A stretch of DNA of 64,000 nucleotides from Bacteroidales bacterium (GTDB lineage: Bacteria; Bacteroidota; Bacteroidia; Bacteroidales; VadinHA17): positions 186,001 to 250,000 of the forward strand of contig JAJFVL010000017.1 of the NCBI GenBank assembly GCA_021371855.1. The letters run 5' to 3'. Position numbers and translations under genes: made by a program. Under the pieces are notes generated by a model. That model was not told where the DNA came from. It made no database searches and was given only the letters and a program-made list of their open reading frames with translations. Positions 46,848 through 55,400 of this stretch are shown in pieces (the first letter of the stretch is position 1; each line of letters starts with the position of its first letter).

Positions 46848-47627
46848 TTATCTCCTTTTACATACTATCTGGTCTCTGTATTCCAGATTTATCAACGAAT
46901 ACTTATTCCATCCAACCTCAGGCATAACTTTGTCGTAAAATGCTTCCAGTTTTCTCAGCTTTCCTCTGAAGTCTTCGGTTGATCCCAGATGCACCCTCTG
47001 ATTACCAACACGTGGTATAAGATCAAGTTCATCATTATGATCCACATATATCTGATCGATCTGTGCCGACCAGAAATCATCGTCATTTATATATTCAACA
47101 AAATGGTAAATATCCTTAAGAACTGTGCTTTTTATACTTGTATCCAGTACGCTTACTCCGTTTAGCATGGCTGAGGTTATATTCACATTGCCACCTATTA
47201 CATGTAACCTCGGTGTGTAAAGATTCCGCTTTCTTACTACCACCCCTTCGTTGTCAATAAAAAAGTCTCCTCCGCCATCCGGTATAACTCTCATGACCGG
47301 ATCGCGTTGATCGGCATAAATATGTAGTATTCCATCAATTGTAACATATGCCTCTGCAACTTTTAATTCTCTCAATACATTAATTTTGTTCTCAATGTCA
47401 GAGACTGAAATATCCTTGACTTTTCTACCAAGAATTTTCCCTGAATTTCCATATGCAAGATTCAACAGCTGCCTTTTTGTAACAAGATGATAATCCGACG
47501 AATCTTTAATGCTTATTTCTACACCTATGCATGGTTTTGCTTTTACGGAACCAGCCATAAAAACCGGTATTACAATCAGGTATAACACAGGAATAAAAGA
47601 TAATATTCTTAACAACTTCCGCTTCAT
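46848..47627 (-). CDS. ftsQ: Cell division protein FtsQ (divergent)
   Basis: A 259-residue single-pass division protein. Basic start MKRKLLRILSFIPVLYL with one membrane helix (about 8-28). A POTRA-like domain follows (VTKRQLLNLAYGNSGKILGR, then IENKINVLRELKVAEAYVTI), and then the beta domain. Similarity is weak, as usual for Bacteroidota FtsQ, but position between murC (4-bp overlap) and ftsA supports the call. It recruits FtsL/FtsB and later proteins to the septum. Confidence 0.9.
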   Translation of the reverse strand: MKRKLLRILSFIPVLYLIVIPVFMAGSVKAKPCIGVEISIKDSSDYHLVTKRQLLNLAYGNSGKILGRKVKDISVSDIENKINVLRELKVAEAYVTIDGILHIYADQRDPVMRVIPDGGGDFFIDNEGVVVRKRNLYTPRLHVIGGNVNITSAMLNGVSVLDTSIKSTVLKDIYHFVEYINDDDFWSAQIDQIYVDHNDELDLIPRVGNQRVHLGSTEDFRGKLRKLEAFYDKVMPEVGWNKYSLINLEYRDQIVCKRR

Positions 47628-49015
47628 CTCCTCTCCTCCCTTATCTTATCTTCAATCGGACCGACGAGAGCATCAATATTACCAGCTCCCATCGTAAGCA
47701 GGACGTCCAGTTTGCTCACATCAAGTTTCACGGGAATATCCTCTCTCTGTAACAATCTCTTATCAGGTAATTTCATTCTGTTAAAAATCATTTCTGAAGT
47801 AACTCCTTCTATTGGCTTCTCACGTGCAGGATATATGGGCAAAATGATCACCTCATCAAGTTCATCAAGAATGGCGGCAAATCCGTCGGCGTGGTCGCGG
47901 GTACGTGTAAAAAGATGGGGCTGGAATATCCCTGTAATTTTTCTTCCTCCGAAATATTCTTTCACTGACTTTATGCAGGCCCTTATTTCTTCAGGATGAT
48001 GAGCATAGTCATCAACATAGGTAATCCCCGGCCTGTTGATCCTTATATCAAATCTTCGTCTTACTCCCTTAAACGTGATGACAGATTTTCTTATTTCCTG
48101 CTCCTTCACCCCGCACAAAGTAGCAATAGCTATAGCCGCAGTAATGTTTTCAATATTTATAACACCCGGAAACGCAAAATGCAGATCTTTAATGATTGTT
48201 GCGGGTGTCTTAATATTGAACCTGTAATAATCTTTTTCATGACTGATATCGAATGCCCGGAAATCCGCCGCCGGGTCCAGTCCGTAGGTATAACATGTAA
48301 CTCCTTCAGGGGCAACAATTTCTCTTCGTATTTTGCTGTTTACAACCAGTTTCCCTCCCGTCCTGATTTTTGAACAGAAAATATTATAGGCATCGACCAT
48401 GGTGTTGCGATCGCCATAAATATCAAGATGGTCAGCATCAAGAGCGGTTATTACTGCCATAAGTGGTGTGAGCCTGTGAAACGAACGATCAAATTCATCA
48501 GCCTCAACGACAGTATACCTGCTATCGCCCAACAGAAGATTTGAATCATAATTTTTTGAGATGCCCCCAAGAAAAGCTGAGCAATCAACCTCCGACTGTT
48601 TTAAAAGATGTGCGATCATTGTTGTGACCGTAGTTTTGCCGTGGGTGCCTGCAACTGCCAGTGTATCAGTATTGACTGAAATTTCGCCAAGAACCTCCGA
48701 TCGTTTATAAAGCATGTATCCGTTATCCCTGAAATAAGAAATGATCCTGTTCTCAGGTGGAACAGCAGGTGTGAAAACTATTATTACCTTATCTTTGTTT
48801 GAGACATTACCGAAGAGATGCGGCAGCAGATTCACATCATCTTCGTACGAAACATTACAGCCGTATTTAATTAAAGATTGAGTAACACCGCTTTCTGATC
48901 TGTCGTATCCGGCAACATTATAACCTGCTTTTGCAAAATAAAGTGCAATGGCGCTCATACCGATGCCCCCGATACCTATAAAGTAAAACCCTTCTATGTT
49001 TTTGAATTCAATCAT
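47624..49015 (-). CDS. murC: UDP-N-acetylmuramate--L-alanine ligase
   Basis: A 463-residue Mur ligase that adds L-Ala to UDP-MurNAc. It opens FYFIGIGGIGMSAIALYFAK (Rossmann, UDP binding). The ATP loop is GTHGKTTVTTMIAHLL, then VEADEFDRSF and the C-terminal DDYAHHPEEIRACIKS with FQPHLFTRTRDH. All are standard for MurC. It overlaps murG and ftsQ by 4 bp each, so translation is coupled. Confidence 0.98.
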   Translation of the reverse strand: MIEFKNIEGFYFIGIGGIGMSAIALYFAKAGYNVAGYDRSESGVTQSLIKYGCNVSYEDDVNLLPHLFGNVSNKDKVIIVFTPAVPPENRIISYFRDNGYMLYKRSEVLGEISVNTDTLAVAGTHGKTTVTTMIAHLLKQSEVDCSAFLGGISKNYDSNLLLGDSRYTVVEADEFDRSFHRLTPLMAVITALDADHLDIYGDRNTMVDAYNIFCSKIRTGGKLVVNSKIRREIVAPEGVTCYTYGLDPAADFRAFDISHEKDYYRFNIKTPATIIKDLHFAFPGVINIENITAAIAIATLCGVKEQEIRKSVITFKGVRRRFDIRINRPGITYVDDYAHHPEEIRACIKSVKEYFGGRKITGIFQPHLFTRTRDHADGFAAILDELDEVIILPIYPAREKPIEGVTSEMIFNRMKLPDKRLLQREDIPVKLDVSKLDVLLTMGAGNIDALVGPIEDKIREERR

Positions 49016-50124
49016 TTTCCTGCAAGCTTTAACACTTCCTCTGCTATTCTGATATCCGCTTCCCTGTCGGCCATTTTCAAAATATTTTCAGAGAGTATTG
49101 CTCTTTTAGATTTGTCGTTTATAAGCTTAATCGCTTCACCTGCCAGCATCTTAACTGCCTGATCGTCCGGAACCATGACAGCAGCGTTCCTGTCTGACAA
49201 AGCCATTGCGTTTTTGGTCTGGTGATCTTCTGCCACATTTGGAGAAGGTATCAGAATCACAGGTTTACCGACAAGACACAACTCTGAAATGGTGCCAGCT
49301 CCGGCCCGCGAAACAATTATGTCTGCTGCAGCATAAGCAAAGTCCATTCTGTTGATAAAAGCTTGAACCGAAATATTTTCACAGCATGAAACCGAAACAA
49401 GTGCATTGACATTCTCAAAATAATATTTACCAGTCTGCCACAACCACTGGCAACCTGAGTCCCGAAACATATCAATGTTTTCCGAAAGACTCTTATTAAT
49501 GCTCCCGGCACCCAGCGATCCTCCCAGAACAAGTATCACCGGAGAATCAGTTTTCAGATTAAAATATGTTAATGCTTCATTTTTAATACTTTCAAGATTA
49601 TCGAAATTCTGTCGTACCGGGTTACCTGTTTTAATTATCTTTCCTGCCGGGAAATATCGGTCCATCCCGTTGTAAGCAACACAAATAGTTGAAGCTCTTT
49701 TTGCAAGAAGTTTATTTGTCACTCCTGCATAGCTGTTCTGTTCCTGAATAAGGGTAGGGATTCCCATTCTTCCTGCCTGCCAGAGCACAGGTCCGCTGGC
49801 GTAACCACCAACACCCACGACAACATCCGGCATAAATTCTCTGATAATTTTCTTTGCTATCTTAAGGCTCTTTAAAAGTTTTAAAATAACATCGAAATTC
49901 TTAAGTGAGAGACTCCGTTTAATGCCTTCAACCGGCAATCCGATTATTTTGTAACCTGCGGAAGGGATTTTCTCCATCTCCATTCTTCCTTCTGCACCTA
50001 CAAAGAGAATCTCTGTCTCAGGATCAATCTTTCTGAGGGCATTGGCAACAGAGATTGCCGGGAAGATGTGTCCACCGGTACCTCCTCCGCTTATGATGAT
50101 TTTTTTATGTTGTTGCAGTTCCAT
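49012..50124 (-). CDS. murG: UDP-GlcNAc:lipid I GlcNAc transferase MurG
   Basis: A 370-residue glycosyltransferase that makes lipid II from lipid I on the cytoplasmic face. Motifs are ISGGGTGGHIFPAISVA, GVGGYASGPVLWQA and IVSRAGAGTISELCLVGKP (UDP-GlcNAc site). The start at 50124 (MELQQ) was chosen because AAGGAG lies 9 bp upstream; an in-frame ATG at 50142 would add 6 residues and more overlap with ftsW. Overlaps ftsW by 20 bp and murC by 4 bp. Confidence 0.96.
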   Translation of the reverse strand: MELQQHKKIIISGGGTGGHIFPAISVANALRKIDPETEILFVGAEGRMEMEKIPSAGYKIIGLPVEGIKRSLSLKNFDVILKLLKSLKIAKKIIREFMPDVVVGVGGYASGPVLWQAGRMGIPTLIQEQNSYAGVTNKLLAKRASTICVAYNGMDRYFPAGKIIKTGNPVRQNFDNLESIKNEALTYFNLKTDSPVILVLGGSLGAGSINKSLSENIDMFRDSGCQWLWQTGKYYFENVNALVSVSCCENISVQAFINRMDFAYAAADIIVSRAGAGTISELCLVGKPVILIPSPNVAEDHQTKNAMALSDRNAAVMVPDDQAVKMLAGEAIKLINDKSKRAILSENILKMADREADIRIAEEVLKLAGK

Positions 50125-51319
50125 ATATTTTTTCTCCTTCATCAGAGATCTCCTCTTCTGACAGTTCTTCTTTTTTTATTCTTGCATTAGCCACCCTGCT
50201 TACACTCAGTATCGCGCCAAATGAGAAGCTCATCACCAGGACTGATGTCCTGCCCCAACTCACCATTGGCAATGTTTGTCCGGTCACAGGGAATAATCCG
50301 ACCGCTACCATCATATTAAGCATAGCCTGAACGACGATCATCACAGTCAAGCCCATGACCAGAAAAGCAGGAAAAGCAGTTTCACATTTTTTAGCGATTG
50401 TAATCCCCCTGAATAGCAATATCATATAAGCCAGGATAAGAGGGATGGCACCAAAAAGCAATCCATATTCTTCAATTATGATAGCAAATATGAAATCGGA
50501 ATTCGATTGAGGAAGCATGTTTCGCTGGGTACTTTTTCCGGGTGCTTTTCCAATCAATCCACCGGTTGATATAGCTATCTTTGCCTGATTCGACTGATAA
50601 TCTCCATCTTCATCAGCTTTTCCGGAGAAGAAATTTTCTATTCTGTCCTTCCAGACCTGAACTCTGTTACTATCTTTTTTGAACACTGAAAGCAACATGG
50701 CAAAAAGTAGGACTCCAGCTACCGCAAGTCCGACATAAGAAAGAAGGAACTTGAATGGCACCCTGCCTATAAACAGGATTATCATGCATATTCCAAATAC
50801 CATGACCGCTGTGGAAAGGTTTTCAGGCATTATTAAACCGCAGACAATGCCCACAGGAAAAATAAAATATTTTGTGACAAGCATGAAATTATTCAGTTCA
50901 TTCTGATATTTTGCCAGTGAACGGGCGAGATAAATGACAAGAGCCACCTTTGCCACATCTGAAGTCTGGAGTCTGAATCCGGTTCCCGGAATGACAAGCC
51001 AGCGGGTTGCTTCGTTGACCCTTGATCCAAAAGCAAAAGTCAGGATCAGCAACCCTACAGAGCATATCAACAGCAATCCGGCTACTGAAAAATATATTCT
51101 ATATGGCAGATAATGGACAACAACGATTATTACCAGACTCAAAATAAGCATAAGGAACTGGCTCCACAGAAAATATGTTGTATTCCCTCCAAAATTTCTG
51201 AAGGCCACTCCTACTGAAGAGCTATAAACAGCCAGAAGAGAATAGAACATAAAAAGAGCCACAAGACCCCAGATAGCCCTGTCTCCTTTAAATGTTTTTG
51301 TCAGCCAACCTTGTTGCAT
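50105..51319 (-). CDS. ftsW: Septal peptidoglycan polymerase FtsW (SEDS family)
   Basis: A 404-residue SEDS glycosyltransferase that polymerises lipid II at the septum with the PBP FtsI. About ten hydrophobic segments. Typical SEDS pieces are ATRWLVIPGTGFRLQTSDVA, LIMPENLSTAVMVF and DFIFAIIIEEYGLLFGAIPL. Near the end it has FPVTGQTLPMVSWGRTSVLV, where most relatives have GGTS or GGSS (here WGRTS). It ends with an acidic cytoplasmic tail. Position between murD and murG is standard. Confidence 0.96.
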   Translation of the reverse strand: MQQGWLTKTFKGDRAIWGLVALFMFYSLLAVYSSSVGVAFRNFGGNTTYFLWSQFLMLILSLVIIVVVHYLPYRIYFSVAGLLLICSVGLLILTFAFGSRVNEATRWLVIPGTGFRLQTSDVAKVALVIYLARSLAKYQNELNNFMLVTKYFIFPVGIVCGLIMPENLSTAVMVFGICMIILFIGRVPFKFLLSYVGLAVAGVLLFAMLLSVFKKDSNRVQVWKDRIENFFSGKADEDGDYQSNQAKIAISTGGLIGKAPGKSTQRNMLPQSNSDFIFAIIIEEYGLLFGAIPLILAYMILLFRGITIAKKCETAFPAFLVMGLTVMIVVQAMLNMMVAVGLFPVTGQTLPMVSWGRTSVLVMSFSFGAILSVSRVANARIKKEELSEEEISDEGEKIYGTATT

Positions 51320-51332
51320 TACAAATTGTCGA

Positions 51333-52667
51333 TTAAAGATTTCTCACTGCAGCTTTAAACTGCCGTCCACGGTCTTCATAATTCTTAAAAAGGTCAAAAC
51401 TTGCACAGCAGGGCGATAAAAGTACCGTTTCACCCTTTTTTGCCAGGTAATAAGCTGATCTGACAGCTTCTTCCATAGAAGTGGTCTCCACAATTGTTGC
51501 AACCTTATCTTTGAAAGATTCAATAATTTTTCTGTTATCCTTGCCAAGGCACACTATTGCTTTTACCTTCTTTCTGACCAATGTGAAAAGTTCAGAATAG
51601 TCATTTCCCTTGTCGGTTCCGCCTACAATCCATACGACATCATTTTCCATGCATTCGAGAGCATACCAGGCTGAGTTGACATTGGTAGCTTTAGAATCGT
51701 TAATAAAATTAATACCGCATACTGTTATTACCGGCTCCATTCTGTGTTCAATTCCCTGAAAATCGGCAAGACTTTCTCTGATTACCTCCTTGCGGATATT
51801 AAGAACTTTGCCGGCAACTGCAGCTGCCATTGAGTTGTAGGTGTTGTGACGGCCTTTAAGTGCTAATTCATGAATGGTCATAATGCTTGTTTTTTTGGGA
51901 TAATCAACTATCAATTCGTCGTTTTCAACATAAGAGGTCATTCCTTCCTTTATTTCATCTGAAAAAGGGAGAAGAGTCATTCCGAAATCCTTTTTTAATA
52001 ATTCAGCTTTAATTATCGGATCGCCTTCCCAGTAAATTAAAAAATCCGATTTTGTTTGATTTTGTGTTATTCTGAATTTAGAATCTATATAATTCTGAAG
52101 TTTGTGATCGTACCTGTCGAGATGGTCAGGTGTAATATTCAACAAAACAGCAATGTCAGCTTTAAAATCATACATTCCGTCAAGCTGAAAGCTGCTCAGC
52201 TCAATTACATAATAATCGTACGAACCTTCAGCTACAGCCATGGCAAAACTGTTCCCGACATTTCCGGTCATGGCCACCTTCTTCCCTGCTTTATTTAATA
52301 TATGGTATATCAGATTTGTGACTGTAGTTTTGCCATTGCTCCCAGTGATACAGATTTTCTTTGCATTGGTATATCTTCCGGCAAATTCAATCTCTGATAT
52401 AATGTGGATACCTTTTTCACGCACGTTGCAGATTACTGGTGCATCTTCGTGTATTCCGGGACTCTTAATTACCTCATCCGCTGAGAGTATGATTTTTTCA
52501 CTATGAGTACCTTCCTCCCATTTAATCCTGTGATCATCAAGGATTTTCCGGTACAGGTCTTTTATCTGGCCCATATCAGAAACAAACACATCAAATCCTT
52601 GCTTCTGGGCAAGCACTGCTGATCCAACACCACTTTCTCCCGCTCCTAATACTACAATCTTTTTCAT
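51333..52667 (-). CDS. murD: UDP-N-acetylmuramoylalanine--D-glutamate ligase
   Basis: A 444-residue Mur ligase that adds D-Glu. N-terminal VVLGAGESGVGSAVLAQKQG. The ATP loop is ITGSNGKTTVTNLIYHIL, then LNITPDHLDRY and the C-terminal FINDSKATNVNSAWYALE. It ends LLSPCCASFDLFKNYEDRG, the usual MurD signature. It lies between mraY (4-bp gap) and ftsW (13-bp gap). Confidence 0.98.
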   Translation of the reverse strand: MKKIVVLGAGESGVGSAVLAQKQGFDVFVSDMGQIKDLYRKILDDHRIKWEEGTHSEKIILSADEVIKSPGIHEDAPVICNVREKGIHIISEIEFAGRYTNAKKICITGSNGKTTVTNLIYHILNKAGKKVAMTGNVGNSFAMAVAEGSYDYYVIELSSFQLDGMYDFKADIAVLLNITPDHLDRYDHKLQNYIDSKFRITQNQTKSDFLIYWEGDPIIKAELLKKDFGMTLLPFSDEIKEGMTSYVENDELIVDYPKKTSIMTIHELALKGRHNTYNSMAAAVAGKVLNIRKEVIRESLADFQGIEHRMEPVITVCGINFINDSKATNVNSAWYALECMENDVVWIVGGTDKGNDYSELFTLVRKKVKAIVCLGKDNRKIIESFKDKVATIVETTSMEEAVRSAYYLAKKGETVLLSPCCASFDLFKNYEDRGRQFKAAVRNL

Positions 52668-52671
52668 CTTA

Positions 52672-53928
52672 TTATCTGATCTTGAGTGTCAAAATACTTA
52701 TAACTGCCAACATTATTGCCACTATCCAGAACCGTGTTACAATTTTCGGTTCAGGATATCCCTTCTTCTGATAATGGTGATGGAGAGGGGCCATGAGAAA
52801 AATCCTTCTTCCTTCACCATATTTTTTCTTTGTCCTTTTAAACCATGCGACCTGAATTACTACCGACAGATTCTCAACAAGGAATATCCCGCAAAGGATA
52901 GGAATCAACAGCTCTTTTCTTATTATTATTGCAAATACAGCTATTATACCTCCGAGCGCCAGGCTTCCGGTATCGCCCATAAAAACCTGTGCCGGGTACG
53001 AGTTGTACCAGAGAAAACCTATTGTAGCACCGATGAAAGCACTTGCGAATATAGCCAACTCTTCAGTTCCCGGTATGTACATTATATTCAAATACTTTGC
53101 ATATACAATATGGCTCGACACATAGGCCAGTATACCAAGTGCAGATCCTGTTATTGCAGAAACGCCTGTGGCAAGTCCGTCAAGACCATCAGTAAGGTTT
53201 GCTCCGTTTGAGACTGCTGTGACAACGAATATTACAACGATAACGAAAACCAGCCATGTCCAGATCTGTCTGTGATCTTCATCTATAAATGATACAAGCC
53301 ATGAATAATTAAACTCATTATTTTTAATAAATGGAATAGTGGTTTTTGTCGATTTCCGTTCCATAACAACTTCTCCCTGTGGATAATATGGAGCTGCCGG
53401 ATCAAGAAGCTCAAGTTTTTCCCTTGCGGTAAGGTCCGGAATTTTTACTCTCTCCATTATTATGACATCATCGCTTAAGTATAATGTTAATCCTACAATA
53501 AGTCCCAGTCCCACCTGACCCACTATTTTAAATTTTCCTTCCAGCCCGCTTTTCTGATGTTTGAAAGTTTTTATATAATCATCTATAAAGCCTATCATCC
53601 CCAGCCATGCAGTTGTCAGAAGCATAAGAATGACATAGATATTATCGAGTTTGGCAAATAGCAAGGTCGGGATAATAATAGATGCAAGGATAATTATTCC
53701 GCCCATTGTAGGGGTTCCTTTTTTCTGGTATTGTTCGTCGAGCCCAAGTTCTCTGACTGTCTCGCCAATCTGTTTTTTCTTAAGAAGGTCTATTATTTTT
53801 TTCCCGATAAGCATTGAAATGATCAGTGACGTAATAACAGCCATTGCCGATCTGAAAGAGATATACGCAAAGACACCTGCTCCCGGGAAATTAATTGTTT
53901 CAAGATATTTGAAGAGATAATTAAGCAT
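52672..53928 (-). CDS. mraY: Phospho-N-acetylmuramoyl-pentapeptide transferase MraY
   Basis: A 418-residue membrane enzyme that moves phospho-MurNAc-pentapeptide to undecaprenyl phosphate, giving lipid I. Motifs are [55 protein letters not shown] and [18 protein letters not shown]. It is about 60 residues longer than the E. coli enzyme. The extra part (about residues 160-220, containing [20 protein letters not shown]) lies in one loop between helices, apparently common in Bacteroidota. Confidence 0.97.
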   Translation of the reverse strand: MLNYLFKYLETINFPGAGVFAYISFRSAMAVITSLIISMLIGKKIIDLLKKKQIGETVRELGLDEQYQKKGTPTMGGIIILASIIIPTLLFAKLDNIYVILMLLTTAWLGMIGFIDDYIKTFKHQKSGLEGKFKIVGQVGLGLIVGLTLYLSDDVIIMERVKIPDLTAREKLELLDPAAPYYPQGEVVMERKSTKTTIPFIKNNEFNYSWLVSFIDEDHRQIWTWLVFVIVVIFVVTAVSNGANLTDGLDGLATGVSAITGSALGILAYVSSHIVYAKYLNIMYIPGTEELAIFASAFIGATIGFLWYNSYPAQVFMGDTGSLALGGIIAVFAIIIRKELLIPILCGIFLVENLSVVIQVAWFKRTKKKYGEGRRIFLMAPLHHHYQKKGYPEPKIVTRFWIVAIMLAVISILTLKIR

Positions 53929-53941
53929 TTAATTCCCTCCT

Positions 53942-55399
53942 TTATTTCATTAGTAAAGCATTTCTCAGTTCCTCTCTGTCGTCGAAGTGATGTTTCACCC
54001 CCATTACATCCTGGTAAGTCTCATGCCCTTTACCGGCAAGCAGTATTACATCGCCCTTATTTGCAAGCATGACAGCTGTTCTTATGGCTACACGTCTGTC
54101 GGAAATTCTCAGAGTTTTTCTTTTAAGCTCCGGAGGTATTCCGGCTTCCATATCATCGAGTATCTTTTCCGGATCTTCAGTTCTGGGATTATCAGAAGTA
54201 AGTATTGTTCTGGTGCTTCCTTCTGCAGAAATAGCAGCCATTTCAGGACGTTTTGTTTTGTCCCTGTCGCCACCGGCTCCGACGACAGTTATAAGCTGAA
54301 CCCCGCCTTCTCTGATCTTATTTATTGTGTCAATAACATTCTGGAGAGCATCGGGAGTATGAGCGTAGTCGACAATACCAGAGATACCACTCTCCGTTTT
54401 AACCACTTCCAGACGTCCGGGAACCGGATGCAAATCGCTTAGTATGGTCAATATCTCTTTTTTCTCAGCGCCAAGTAGCTCCGATGCTGCGTAAACTGCA
54501 AGCAGGTTGGATGCATTAAAATCGCCTATGAATCTTGTCCAGACCTCTTCGCCCTGAATTTTCAATCCCATGCCTTCGAATCCCTGCTCAATGATTCCAC
54601 AACGGTAATCGGCCATCCCCCTTACTGAAAAAGTGTAATGTTTTGCCTTACAGTTTTGAAGCATAACCCGGCCATTCCTGTCATCTATATTAACAAGGGC
54701 AAATGAGCCGGAAGGAAGAGCATCGAAAAACTTTTTCTTTGCTGCAAGATAATTTTCGAAAGTTTTATGATAGTCAAGGTGATCATGAGTGAGGTTTGTA
54801 AAGATACCACCGTCAAATTTTAATCCTGCAATCCGCTGCTGATCAGCCGAATGAGAGCTTACCTCCATAAACGCATAATCGCATCCCTCATCGACCATTT
54901 CGGAAAGTAACCGTTGCAGCTGCACAGGATCGGGTGTTGTATGTGTTGCAGGAAATTCTTTTCCGTTTACATAGTTGCACACTGTTGAAAATAATCCGCA
55001 CTTGTAACCTAATCCAAGAAACATCCTGTAAAGGAGAGTTGCAATTGTGGTCTTGCCATTTGTTCCGGTAACACCGACAAGTTTAATTGAAGATGATGGG
55101 TTGCCGTAAAAGTTTGAAGCTGCCATTCCAAGGGCTTTTTCTGAGTCACTTGTTTTTATCCAGCATATTCTTTTATCAGGATTTTCAGGGATGACCTCGC
55201 AGATAATTGCAGAAGCTCCGGAGACAATAGCTGAATTAATAAAATCGTGCCCGTCTGATTTGTATCCCTTTACAGCAACAAACAGCGACCCTTCAATTAC
55301 CTTACGGGAGTCAAATTCCACATTTAAAATAGCAGGATTCCGTTCCCCTTCAAGAGAAACAACATCAATCCCCTGTAATAATTCTTCTATCTTCATCAT
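53942..55399 (-). CDS. murE: UDP-MurNAc-tripeptide synthetase MurE, probable meso-diaminopimelate type
   Basis: A 485-residue Mur ligase that adds the third amino acid. The ATP loop is GVTGTNGKTTIATLLYRM, then FTNLTHDHLDYHKTFENYLA and the C-terminal specificity loop TSDNPRTEDPEKILDDM. The DNPR sequence in that loop marks enzymes that use meso-diaminopimelate. So this organism most likely has DAP-type peptidoglycan. Start gap to ftsI is 1 bp, so it is translationally coupled. Confidence 0.97.
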   Translation of the reverse strand: MMKIEELLQGIDVVSLEGERNPAILNVEFDSRKVIEGSLFVAVKGYKSDGHDFINSAIVSGASAIICEVIPENPDKRICWIKTSDSEKALGMAASNFYGNPSSSIKLVGVTGTNGKTTIATLLYRMFLGLGYKCGLFSTVCNYVNGKEFPATHTTPDPVQLQRLLSEMVDEGCDYAFMEVSSHSADQQRIAGLKFDGGIFTNLTHDHLDYHKTFENYLAAKKKFFDALPSGSFALVNIDDRNGRVMLQNCKAKHYTFSVRGMADYRCGIIEQGFEGMGLKIQGEEVWTRFIGDFNASNLLAVYAASELLGAEKKEILTILSDLHPVPGRLEVVKTESGISGIVDYAHTPDALQNVIDTINKIREGGVQLITVVGAGGDRDKTKRPEMAAISAEGSTRTILTSDNPRTEDPEKILDDMEAGIPPELKRKTLRISDRRVAIRTAVMLANKGDVILLAGKGHETYQDVMGVKHHFDDREELRNALLMK

Positions 55400-55400
55400 T

